7,351 nt of DNA from Gammaproteobacteria bacterium (lineage in GTDB: Bacteria > Pseudomonadota > Gammaproteobacteria > Xanthomonadales > Xanthomonadaceae). The stretch lies in contig JAHEBG010000055.1 of NCBI GenBank assembly GCA_024642445.1, forward strand, positions 1 to 7,351, read 5' to 3'. Position numbers and translations under genes: made by a program. Positions 1 through 7,258 of the stretch are shown here, in pieces; position 1 is the first letter of the stretch, and the number at the start of each line of letters is the position of its first letter. The notes beneath the pieces are model-generated. The model was not told the DNA's origin. It saw only the letters and a list, made by a program, of their open reading frames with translations, and ran no database searches.

Positions 1-1
1 A

Positions 2-760
2 CAGAGCCTGTGCTTGGAACTGCACTGGCCCGAGCCGTCAGATCTGGATGCGTTATGGCAGGCGCCGGTGAATGCAGCCGGATTCCGTCTTCAGTTCAAG
101 GATCAGAGCGCTTTGCTGGATCGCAAGCATTATGAGGTGCGCATTGCCGAATCCGGAATCATCGCCACCCGCAGGCATAACTGGCACGATTTATTCAACG
201 CTTTCGTCTGGCAGAACACCCCGAAGATAAAGTGCGCGTTGAACCGGCAACAGGTGGCTGAAATTGCGTCGGTGGGAACACGGCAACGTACGCGGTTCCA
301 GTCGGCCATGACCCATTTCGATGAAGCCGGCGCGGTGTTGCGTTTGCATGATGGCCTTATGCAGGCGGCATGGGATGAGCACGACTGGCCGACGTTTTTC
401 CGGCATTGGCCTCGAGCGGCTGAGCGCGGTGCAATTCAGCTCTGGTTGTTCGGCCATTCCATTTACGAGCATGCCTTGAATCCGGATATCGCGCTGGTTG
501 CAAAGGCCGTTGTCATCCGCGAGGGCAATGCAATGACTACAGAAGCCATGGATGCCTGTATCGCCGACTGGATTGATCGACACGTTTGTATGCAGGATCC
601 GCAGGCCTTGCGTCCGATACCGCTCAGCGGCATTCCGGGATGGCATCCTTGGCATGAGCAGGACGATTTTTTCGAAAGGGTGCCCTGTTTCCGGCCGAAA
701 CGGCCAGGAAAAGTGTACCCAAGCCCAATGCAACTTGCGGATTCGCTTGCTGTTCGCTGA
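2..760 (+). CDS. DUF3025 family protein, 5' end probably outside the window
   Basis: This looks like a DUF3025 protein, a proteobacterial family of unknown function. The frame is open to the left edge with no stop. The first start-like codon inside is TTG at 14, which would give 248 residues, but it has no visible Shine-Dalgarno sequence and the conserved part begins almost at once, so the true start probably lies upstream. Numbering from TTG, the family-like blocks are NWHDLFNAFVW (56-66), FDEAGAV (102-108), LFGHSIYE (145-152), PIPLSGIPGWHP (201-212) and CFRPKRPG (225-232). The conserved His, Asp, Asn and Trp residues hint at an enzyme or metal site, but that is a guess. I see no signal peptide or membrane segment in the visible part, so it is probably cytoplasmic. 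It ends 21 bp before tamA on the same strand. The family call comes from recalled motifs, not a search. Confidence 0.8.
   Translation, partial: QSLCLELHWPEPSDLDALWQAPVNAAGFRLQFKDQSALLDRKHYEVRIAESGIIATRRHNWHDLFNAFVWQNTPKIKCALNRQQVAEIASVGTRQRTRFQSAMTHFDEAGAVLRLHDGLMQAAWDEHDWPTFFRHWPRAAERGAIQLWLFGHSIYEHALNPDIALVAKAVVIREGNAMTTEAMDACIADWIDRHVCMQDPQALRPIPLSGIPGWHPWHEQDDFFERVPCFRPKRPGKVYPSPMQLADSLAVR
688..711. repeat. Inverted repeat (hairpin) near the 3' end of the DUF3025 gene
   Basis: The left arm TTTCCGGCCG (688-697) pairs with the right arm CGGCC-A-GGAAA (701-711) across an AAA loop, leaving a single bulged A at 706. This gives about ten base pairs in a stem that is GC-rich near the loop. It lies inside codons for the conserved CFRPKRPGK segment, about 70 bp before tamA. 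No T-run follows on either strand, so it is not a standard intrinsic terminator. It may be a by-product of the codons used, or an RNA structure affecting read-through into tamA. Confidence 0.45.
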
Positions 761-776
761 CGGCGACCCGTAAAAT
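747..776 (+). promoter_or_regulatory. Candidate tamA promoter giving a leaderless or near-leaderless mRNA
   Basis: TAAAAT at 771-776 matches the sigma-70 -10 consensus at five of six positions. A weak -35-like TTGCTG (three of six) lies at 747-752 with an 18-bp spacer. The -10 box ends only five bases before the tamA ATG, so transcription would start at or next to the start codon. The absence of a Shine-Dalgarno sequence before tamA fits this. The assignment rests on sequence match and spacing only. Read-through from the upstream gene could also supply tamA expression. Confidence 0.4.
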
Positions 777-781
777 GCGGT

Positions 782-2539
782 ATGCGTCTGACTCTTTCCT
801 TTCTGATGGGCATCGGCTTGTGTGCCACATCGGCACAGGCAGCGGAGTTGTTGCCAGTCAAGATCAACGGTGTCGATGAAACACTGGAGGCTTACATCCG
901 CTCGGCCGTGGATTTGCCCGGCGCCAAGGATAGTCAAACTGCTGTGACGGTTTCTGAGGGCCGTCTGGGCTACTACGTGACCAATCTGAATACCTTGGTT
1001 GAAGACAGTCTGGAGCCTCTGGGCTATTACCATGCAAAATCGAACAGTACGCTGGTTCGAAACGGCGATTCGGTGCAGATCACATTGTCCATCGAACTCG
1101 GCGCACCGGTCACGGTACGCAACAGCAACGTCAACGTTTCCGGCGACGCCGCCAAAGACCGTTTCATCGGGTTCTGGTTGGAAGCGTTTGAGCCGCAACC
1201 GAAACAGGTTTTTCATCACGGTATTTACGAAGACAACAAAGCCCAAATCGAACAGGCCTTGCTGGATCGTGGTTATTTCGACCAAGGCCTCTCTGCACAT
1301 ACGGTTCAAATTACGCGTGCAGAGCACAGTGCCGACATCGATCTATCCTGGGACAGTGGCATCCGATACCGTTATGGCGAGGTGGAGTTTACCGGACACT
1401 CCTTCAAGCCGGATTTATTCAATAAGTTGATTAACTTCAAGCAGGGTCAGGTGTATTCACAGCCGCAAATCAACCGCCTGCAGGAATCATTGAGCAAATT
1501 GGATTATTTCAGCTCGATCGAAATTGTTCCCGATCTTGCCAATAAGCACGAGGGCGAGGTTCCGATAACCGTAAGCTTGGTGCAAGGCAAACGCAGCACT
1601 CAGCACGCCAGCCTGCGCTTCGGCAGTGAAACCGGCCTGGGTGCCGAATACGGCGTGGAACGACGCTGGATCAACAGCAGTGGCCACAAACTGGATTTCA
1701 ATGTGGCCTGGGCACAATACGAACAGAGTTTTACCGCGCTGTACCGTATTCCGGCATTTGAATGGCTCGACGGTTGGTACGGGTTCGGCATTGTAGCCCG
1801 TAATGAAGAATACGATACCTCGAACAGCCGCTATATTGAGCTCAGCGCAAACCGCAGCGGTGAATACCGCAATTGGGAGCTGTTGGCCAGCATCAATGTC
1901 CGACGTGAACGTTTCGATGAGTTCATTCCCGACATCAACCAAAACGTACCGTTTAATTTGTACACATCGGTGGTCTATCCGGAATTCAATGCAGTCTGGC
2001 GCAAAAGCAACGACCTGTATTATCCCACCTCCGGTAGCGCTTGGTACTACCAAGCCCGTACCGGGTATGAGTTTGAAAAATCCAATGCGCCGTTTGCTCA
2101 AGTCACTGTCAAAAACAAGCGCATCATCGGATTAAACGACGATAACCGACTGTTGCTGCGCGCCGAGGCTGGCGCCATATGGACCAACGATTACGGCTTC
2201 TTTCCACCCTCGCTGCGTTTCTATGCCGGCGGTGATCAAAGCGTGCGTGGCTACGGCTACAAGGAAATCGGCGAGTACATTGGCAAGCTCAATTACGGCG
2301 GCCGTTATCTGCTGGTGGGCAGTGTCGAATACGAGCACCGCTTAAACAAGGAATGGGCGGTAGCCAGCTTTGTGGATGTCGGTGATGCCTTCGAGCGCAA
2401 CCCTTCGGCCAACTTCGGTGCCGGTGTCGGTGCCCGTTGGCGCTCGCCCATTGGCCCCGTGCGGGTTGATCTGGCCTATGGCTTTAATGGCCCTACGCCC
2501 GGCATTGGCTTGCATTTTGCTATTGGATCGGATCTGTGA
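782..2539 (+). CDS. tamA: TamA, outer-membrane translocation and assembly module protein (Omp85 family)
   Basis: TamA is an outer-membrane barrel protein that works with TamB in inserting some outer-membrane proteins and, for TamB-type proteins, in lipid transport across the periplasm. The 585 residues are close to the roughly 577 of E. coli TamA. Residues 1-20 form a signal peptide with a signal peptidase I site after SAQA. Three POTRA domains follow, roughly at 25-107, 108-189 and 193-269, with RGYFDQGL at 163-170 and LDYFSSIEI at 240-248 as typical POTRA endings. The 16-strand barrel fills 272-585. It contains the Omp85 loop-6 motif VRGY (488-491) and ends in a beta-signal-like strand, GIGLHFAIGSDL. 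The mature protein has no cysteine. ATG at 782 is chosen because it gives a complete signal peptide; no Shine-Dalgarno sequence precedes it. Its TGA overlaps the tamB GTG by 4 bp. BamA is excluded by having three rather than five POTRA domains and by the tamB neighbour. Confidence 0.95.
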   Translation: MRLTLSFLMGIGLCATSAQAAELLPVKINGVDETLEAYIRSAVDLPGAKDSQTAVTVSEGRLGYYVTNLNTLVEDSLEPLGYYHAKSNSTLVRNGDSVQITLSIELGAPVTVRNSNVNVSGDAAKDRFIGFWLEAFEPQPKQVFHHGIYEDNKAQIEQALLDRGYFDQGLSAHTVQITRAEHSADIDLSWDSGIRYRYGEVEFTGHSFKPDLFNKLINFKQGQVYSQPQINRLQESLSKLDYFSSIEIVPDLANKHEGEVPITVSLVQGKRSTQHASLRFGSETGLGAEYGVERRWINSSGHKLDFNVAWAQYEQSFTALYRIPAFEWLDGWYGFGIVARNEEYDTSNSRYIELSANRSGEYRNWELLASINVRRERFDEFIPDINQNVPFNLYTSVVYPEFNAVWRKSNDLYYPTSGSAWYYQARTGYEFEKSNAPFAQVTVKNKRIIGLNDDNRLLLRAEAGAIWTNDYGFFPPSLRFYAGGDQSVRGYGYKEIGEYIGKLNYGGRYLLVGSVEYEHRLNKEWAVASFVDVGDAFERNPSANFGAGVGARWRSPIGPVRVDLAYGFNGPTPGIGLHFAIGSDL

Positions 2540-5500
2540 AGCACCGGAAGAAAATCCTGACAGTGGTAGCAGCACTGATTGTGGTGCTGGGCATTGCTGT
2601 ATTTTCAGTATGGTTGACGCGCACCGATGCCGGCCGGGATTTCGCACTGGCTCGCGTGCAGGGTATGCTGCCAGACAGCGCGCAACTGCGTTGGAAATCG
2701 GTTGATGGCCAGCTCTATCAGGGTCTTCAGTTCGAGCGGCTGACGTACACGGATGAGGACCTGCGGATTGAAGCGGCCACGCTGGAGTTCAAAGTATCCT
2801 TGGGCCCGTTGTTGTACCGGAAACTCTATCTGAAGCACATCAACGCCACGCATGTGCGCGTTGATCTTCCTAAAGACGATACGCCGTTCGAGTTGCCACG
2901 CTGGCCTGAAAGTCTCCCAGCACTGAATCTTCCATTGGCCATTCAGGCACAATCATTTGTGCTGTCGGATATCCAGCTGCTGCGTGCGCATAAACCGATC
3001 TATGCATTGGAATCCTTGAAAGGGGGCTTGCGTATTTCTTCCGGCGCATTGCATCTGCATGAAATAAACGCCGAATCCATGGACGGCACACTGCACTTGA
3101 ACGGCAGTTACCTGCCCGGTAAAAACTATAAAACCCGTTTGTCCGGGTCGGTCAAAATTAAAACTGCAGAGGCCGGTTCGCCTTCGTTATTGCTGAAGGC
3201 CGAGGGCGATGCCAAGCAGTTCTTATTGGACCTTGAAGGCGCCATGCCCGAGCCGTTGCGGCTTCGCTGGCAGCTCCGTACCGAAAACAAAAAGCCGTTC
3301 TGGTTGTTTACCGGCAGCACCGAGCGTTTCGAGCCGCGTTATCTTGGGATACTCGACAGTCATGCCTATCGTATGCAGTTGGCGGCATCAGGTGACAGTG
3401 CCAATGCGCAACTGGTGGGTGAAGTCAGCCGGGATGCGGAAACCGTGGTTATCGAGCCGTCACGCTTCGCTCTGGATGCCGATCGAATCCGGGTTGACGC
3501 TCTGTCAGTGGCGTACCGGGGTTCACGCATAACTGCCAGTGGCAGCGTCTCCAGCGGTGAAGTGTTCAGCAGCGATGGATTGGATATCACCGTGCGCGAC
3601 TTCACCTTGCCAAACGATGGAGCCGAAGGCGCTGTACCGGTGCAGTTGGATGCAACGGCACACTGGTCGGGCCGCATAGACCAATGGCAACTGAAGGCAC
3701 AAGGCGCATTGCGAAGGGGCGACACCACCGCCCAGTTCGCCATGAACGGCAGTGGTACCGAATCTGAAGTGCTGTTGCCGGTGTTGACCTTGGCTAACAG
3801 CAACGGCGGCCTTGATGGTCAGGTTTCGGCGCGCTGGAGTCCAAGCCCTGCATTGGCGTTCAAGGGCGCATTGCAACGTTTTGACCCATCCTTCATCGCT
3901 GCAGATTTTCCGGGCTCAATCAGTGCGGATTTGAAGTTTGAACTCAGCCAGAATGCCGAGGCGCAATGGTTGGGCAAAGTGCAGATTCCCAAACTCAGTG
4001 GCCAGCTACGGCAGCGGAAGCTGTCCGGTACGGCTGATGTCACATTTGCAGGTTGGGATATCAACGGCAATGCCGATCTAACTATCGGAAACTCAAGCGT
4101 TGTGATTAAAGGGCAGGAAAAAGGTGAACTGGCGGTGAATGTTCAACTGCAACCCTTGCTGTTGGACGACATCAATCCATCTTGGCGTGGCCGCATTCAG
4201 GGCGCCCTGGATTTGTCAGGTAAGCGCAGCAGCCCCGATTACCGTGTGGATGTGAATGCCAGTGCACTCGATATTCTCGGGTATCGCGCAGCACGTGTTG
4301 TAGTCAAAGGCGATAGCACGGCCAATCGTTCAACCGAACTGTTGGCAGAGGATGTTGCTATACAAGGGCAAGCCATAGATCGTGTGCAATTGCAGATAAC
4401 CGGCCACCCGCGCGATGCCGGATTGCGTTTGCAGGCCAGTGCCGGCGTTTACCGTATTGATGCCGATGGGCGGTTGACATGGCAAAAGGGCAATACGGCA
4501 TTGGCTGTGCAACAGGCAAGACTGCAAGCGGGCGATTTCGGGGAGTGGGCTCTGCAAACGCCGATGCGCGCGGAATTTTCGGGCAAGCCCTACCGATTCA
4601 CGCCGTTTTGTATTTTAGGCCAAAGCAGTGGCGCCAATTTGTGCGCAGAAGACGCCGGCACTCTCATCCATCTCACCGGCAATGGCTTTCCGCTGTCATT
4701 CCTGGAGCCATGGCTGAACAACGCCGGAAAAGAGTTTACCTACGCGGGCATGGCCAGCTTACGCGCCGATCTTCCGAAAGATTTTACCCTCTCCGGCAGC
4801 GGTTATGCGGATCTTTCAATACCGCAGCTGAAAGTCGGTGTGCGATCCAATGCCGACGCCGAAGTTGCCCGTGTTGACGACGTTCAGATACGCGCGAAAT
4901 GGTTAGGCAAGCGCCTGTCCGGTACAGTATCGGCAAAATTGCCGAAGCAAGGTTCAATTGAAGGTGCGTTGGACACCGGATTTTCCGATGTTGATGCCAT
5001 CAAAGGTAATCTGAAGCTCGAGGTCTATGAGTTGTCGTGGCTGGAGTTGTTTTCGCTGGATATTGCACAACCGACCGGCCGAATCACCGGGGAGGTGGAA
5101 TTTTCCGGCAGCCGCAATGCACCGCTGATAAACGGTGCTTACCGCCTGCAGGATTTCAATGTGCAGATTCCGGCCTTGGGTCTTAAGCTCAGTGACGGCC
5201 AGATTACCGCAACCAGTCGTGACAATCTGGCGTTATTGGTCAGAGGTTCGATAAAGTCCGGCGAAGGACGGATGAAAGTCACCGGTGTCTGGGATCCTGC
5301 CGACCAATTGCCCCAGCCGATTGACTTGCGTTTAACCGGCGACAATGTGGCGCTGGCAGATACCCCCGATATGCAATTGACGGCTAATACCGATTTGCTT
5401 CTGGGCTATGCCGGCGGAATTTACAGTCTGGGTGGGAAGGTAGACCTCAGCAGCGGTCGAATCAATCTGGAAGCCTTGGATACACCGGTCAGCATCTCCA

Positions 5501-6267
5501 ATGATGTGGTGGTGCTTGATCCTGTGCCTGAAAAACAGCATCGCGATCTTCTGCGTTTGAGCATTGCCATGAATGTCAGTGTCAATGACGCAGTCAAAGT
5601 CAGCGGTTATGGCCTGAACGGCTCGGTGTCGGGCAAAGTGGCAGTCAACAGCCCGTTCAATGCGCCAACCAAACTCACGGGCGCCTTGAATCTCACCGGA
5701 AAATATGAAGCCTACGGCCAAGGTCTGGAAATCAAACGCGGCAATCTTATTTACAACAACAGTCTGGTATACGAGCCGCGCTTGGATGTGTTGACCGAGC
5801 GTGTCATCGAGAATGAAGGCGTTACCGTAGGGCTTTTGGTAACAGGTTCAGCGGCCAAGCCCAGAACACGGGTCGTAGCAAGCCCTGCGATGTCGGATTC
5901 GGATGCCCTATCCTGGTTGTTGTTTGGACGCCCGCTGAATGCCGTCAATCAGAATCAGGCGCAGAGTATCAATGCGCGTTCGATGGCGCTGAATGCTGGC
6001 GGCAGCATACTGGTCGGCACCCTTGGTCGGCAAATCGGTTTAGACCAAGCCTCGGTCAGCGGTTCGCGCATACTGGGAGATTCCACGTTGACTTTGGGTA
6101 AGCAGCTTTCGCCCAGAATTTTCGTCAGTTATGGTGTGTCATTGCTGGGAATCGGCCAGGTGATTACCTTGAAGTACTTATTGAAAAAGGGTCTCGATAT
6201 TTCCATTGAATCCGAAAAGTCCGAGCTCCGTGAGCAGAGTTCGGCTGCATTGAACTGGCGCAAATAG
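2536..6267 (+). CDS. tamB: TamB, inner-membrane-anchored AsmA-like partner of TamA
   Basis: TamB spans the periplasm from the inner membrane to TamA. It is a long beta-taco protein with a hydrophobic groove, linked to outer-membrane protein assembly and phospholipid transport. The 1243 residues compare with about 1259 in E. coli. A basic start (KHRKK) and one hydrophobic helix at about 7-27 form an uncleaved signal anchor. The rest is low-complexity beta-rich sequence full of alternating polar and apolar residues. The C-terminal TamB (DUF490) domain runs from about 850 to the end and includes the typical SDSDALSWLLFGRPL (1120-1134). The only two cysteines are C692 and C703. GTG at 2536 is chosen because a later start would lose the anchor. 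It sits in a GTGA overlap with the tamA stop and has only a weak GGA nearby, so translation is probably coupled to tamA. The adjacent tamA makes the identity firm. Confidence 0.95.
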   Translation: MKHRKKILTVVAALIVVLGIAVFSVWLTRTDAGRDFALARVQGMLPDSAQLRWKSVDGQLYQGLQFERLTYTDEDLRIEAATLEFKVSLGPLLYRKLYLKHINATHVRVDLPKDDTPFELPRWPESLPALNLPLAIQAQSFVLSDIQLLRAHKPIYALESLKGGLRISSGALHLHEINAESMDGTLHLNGSYLPGKNYKTRLSGSVKIKTAEAGSPSLLLKAEGDAKQFLLDLEGAMPEPLRLRWQLRTENKKPFWLFTGSTERFEPRYLGILDSHAYRMQLAASGDSANAQLVGEVSRDAETVVIEPSRFALDADRIRVDALSVAYRGSRITASGSVSSGEVFSSDGLDITVRDFTLPNDGAEGAVPVQLDATAHWSGRIDQWQLKAQGALRRGDTTAQFAMNGSGTESEVLLPVLTLANSNGGLDGQVSARWSPSPALAFKGALQRFDPSFIAADFPGSISADLKFELSQNAEAQWLGKVQIPKLSGQLRQRKLSGTADVTFAGWDINGNADLTIGNSSVVIKGQEKGELAVNVQLQPLLLDDINPSWRGRIQGALDLSGKRSSPDYRVDVNASALDILGYRAARVVVKGDSTANRSTELLAEDVAIQGQAIDRVQLQITGHPRDAGLRLQASAGVYRIDADGRLTWQKGNTALAVQQARLQAGDFGEWALQTPMRAEFSGKPYRFTPFCILGQSSGANLCAEDAGTLIHLTGNGFPLSFLEPWLNNAGKEFTYAGMASLRADLPKDFTLSGSGYADLSIPQLKVGVRSNADAEVARVDDVQIRAKWLGKRLSGTVSAKLPKQGSIEGALDTGFSDVDAIKGNLKLEVYELSWLELFSLDIAQPTGRITGEVEFSGSRNAPLINGAYRLQDFNVQIPALGLKLSDGQITATSRDNLALLVRGSIKSGEGRMKVTGVWDPADQLPQPIDLRLTGDNVALADTPDMQLTANTDLLLGYAGGIYSLGGKVDLSSGRINLEALDTPVSISNDVVVLDPVPEKQHRDLLRLSIAMNVSVNDAVKVSGYGLNGSVSGKVAVNSPFNAPTKLTGALNLTGKYEAYGQGLEIKRGNLIYNNSLVYEPRLDVLTERVIENEGVTVGLLVTGSAAKPRTRVVASPAMSDSDALSWLLFGRPLNAVNQNQAQSINARSMALNAGGSILVGTLGRQIGLDQASVSGSRILGDSTLTLGKQLSPRIFVSYGVSLLGIGQVITLKYLLKKGLDISIESEKSELREQSSAALNWRK

Positions 6268-6268
6268 C

Positions 6269-7258
6269 ATGGACCACTACGATCGAAGTCTCCGGTTATC
6301 GGTGGCACCCATGATGGATTGGACCGACCGGCACTGCCGTTTTTTCCATCGGCTGTTGGCACCAAACGCACGCCTGTATACCGAAATGGTGCATGCCCAA
6401 GCGGTGCTGTTCGGCGACCGAGAACGCTTGCTTGGATTCGATGCCCGTGAGCAACCCTTGGCATTGCAGTTGGGCGGAAGCGATCCCGCGCTTCTGGCCG
6501 AGGCCTGCCGAATCGCGCAGGATTATGGCTATTCCGAAGTCAATCTCAACGTCGGCTGCCCGTCGGACCGCGTTCAGGCCGGACGATTTGGGGCCTGTTT
6601 GATGAAAGAGCCTGCAGTTGTGGCTGACTGTGTCGCAGCGATGCAGGCTGCTGTAGACATTCCAATCACGGTGAAATGCCGTTTGGGAGTGGATGAGCAG
6701 GAAGCGTATCCGCGCTTTCTGGCATTCATCGACACGGTTTCGTCCAGTGGATGTCAAGAATTCATGGTGCATGCCCGCAAGGCATGGTTGAGTGGGCTTA
6801 GTCCGAAAGAAAACCGCGAAGTGCCGCCATTGCGCTACGACTGGGTCTACCGTTTGAAACAGGAACGGCCCGGATTACGGATTGTACTCAACGGCGGATT
6901 GCGGGAAATCGGCCAGTGCCAGGACGCGCTGGATCAAGGTCTTAACGGTGTGATGATCGGGCGTGCTGCCTATCAGGAGCCGTATCGCCTGCATCAGATG
7001 CATTCGGTATTGTACGGATCGCCGTTGCAAACCCGTGCCGAGTTACTGCGTGGGATGCAGCCCTATGTGGAGGCACAAAGAGCGCAAGGCATTGCCCTCA
7101 AGCACATCAGCAAGTGCCTGCTTGGGCTGTTCCATGCGCAGGCCGGTGGCCGCTTATTCCGCCAGGTGCTCAGTCAGGAAGCGCCGTCGCCTGCTGCCGG
7201 CTGGGAAGTTATTGAGCGCGCCTTGGCCTGCACCGAGGCATTGGAGGCGTCATGCTGA
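6269..7258 (+). CDS. dusA: tRNA-dihydrouridine(20/20a) synthase DusA
   Basis: DusA is an FMN-dependent, NADPH-using cytoplasmic enzyme that reduces uridine to dihydrouridine in the tRNA D-loop, at positions 20 and 20a in E. coli. The 329 residues match the family length. The N-terminal TIM barrel shows SVAPMMDWTDRHCR (11-24), LQLGGSDP (66-73) and NVGCPSDRVQ (94-103) with the catalytic Cys97. It also has TVKCRLG (134-140) with FMN-contacting Lys136, HARKAWLSGLSPKENRE (168-184), NGG (208-210) and GR (231-232) for phosphate binding. A helical tRNA-binding C-terminal part follows. The HARKAWLSGLSPKENRE block distinguishes DusA from DusB and DusC. ATG is one base after the tamB TAG with no Shine-Dalgarno sequence, so it probably depends on ribosomes finishing tamB. 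No key residue is missing and the gene looks fully functional. Confidence 0.96.
   Translation: MDHYDRSLRLSVAPMMDWTDRHCRFFHRLLAPNARLYTEMVHAQAVLFGDRERLLGFDAREQPLALQLGGSDPALLAEACRIAQDYGYSEVNLNVGCPSDRVQAGRFGACLMKEPAVVADCVAAMQAAVDIPITVKCRLGVDEQEAYPRFLAFIDTVSSSGCQEFMVHARKAWLSGLSPKENREVPPLRYDWVYRLKQERPGLRIVLNGGLREIGQCQDALDQGLNGVMIGRAAYQEPYRLHQMHSVLYGSPLQTRAELLRGMQPYVEAQRAQGIALKHISKCLLGLFHAQAGGRLFRQVLSQEAPSPAAGWEVIERALACTEALEASC
6308..6340. other. Conserved dusA 5' segment, potential integration target (unoccupied)
   Basis: These bases encode PMMDWTDRHCR, the most conserved early stretch of DusA. The 5' end of dusA is known as an attachment site for a family of tyrosine integrases carried by prophages and genomic islands. 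Here tamB abuts dusA by one base and the dusA frame is intact, so no element is inserted on the upstream side within this window. The exact attB limits cannot be set without a matching element, and use of this site in this organism is inference. Confidence 0.35.
7243..7247 (+). promoter_or_regulatory. Ribosome binding site of the downstream gene
   Basis: GGAGG lies four bases before ATG 7252, inside the last codons of dusA. It is the only strong Shine-Dalgarno match at a gene start in this window. It supports 7252 as a genuine start, allowing initiation independent of dusA termination. Confidence 0.7.

Noticed and set aside
688..720. Intrinsic terminator between the DUF3025 gene and tamA
   Set aside because: The hairpin is real but no T-run follows it on either strand, and it lies inside the coding region.
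782..841. TamA N-terminus as a lipoprotein signal, because of Cys14
   Set aside because: The residues before Cys14 are I-G-L. A lipobox needs Gly, Ala or Ser directly before the Cys, and a standard signal peptidase I site follows at SAQA.
191..1327. A 378-codon open frame on the minus strand across the DUF3025-tamA junction
   Set aside because: It lies antisense to two well-supported genes, its translation is rich in Cys, Arg and His without any recognisable domain, and it has no plausible start context. It is a coding shadow.
1487..2101. A 204-codon minus-strand frame within the TamA barrel region
   Set aside because: It is fully antisense to the conserved tamA barrel and shows no domain. 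It follows from codon bias on the other strand.
6181..6268. A separate dusA promoter starting from TTGAAA at 6181
   Set aside because: No acceptable -10 box lies 16-18 bp downstream. The best AT-rich hexamer (GATATT) is only 9 bp away, so co-transcription with tamB is more likely.
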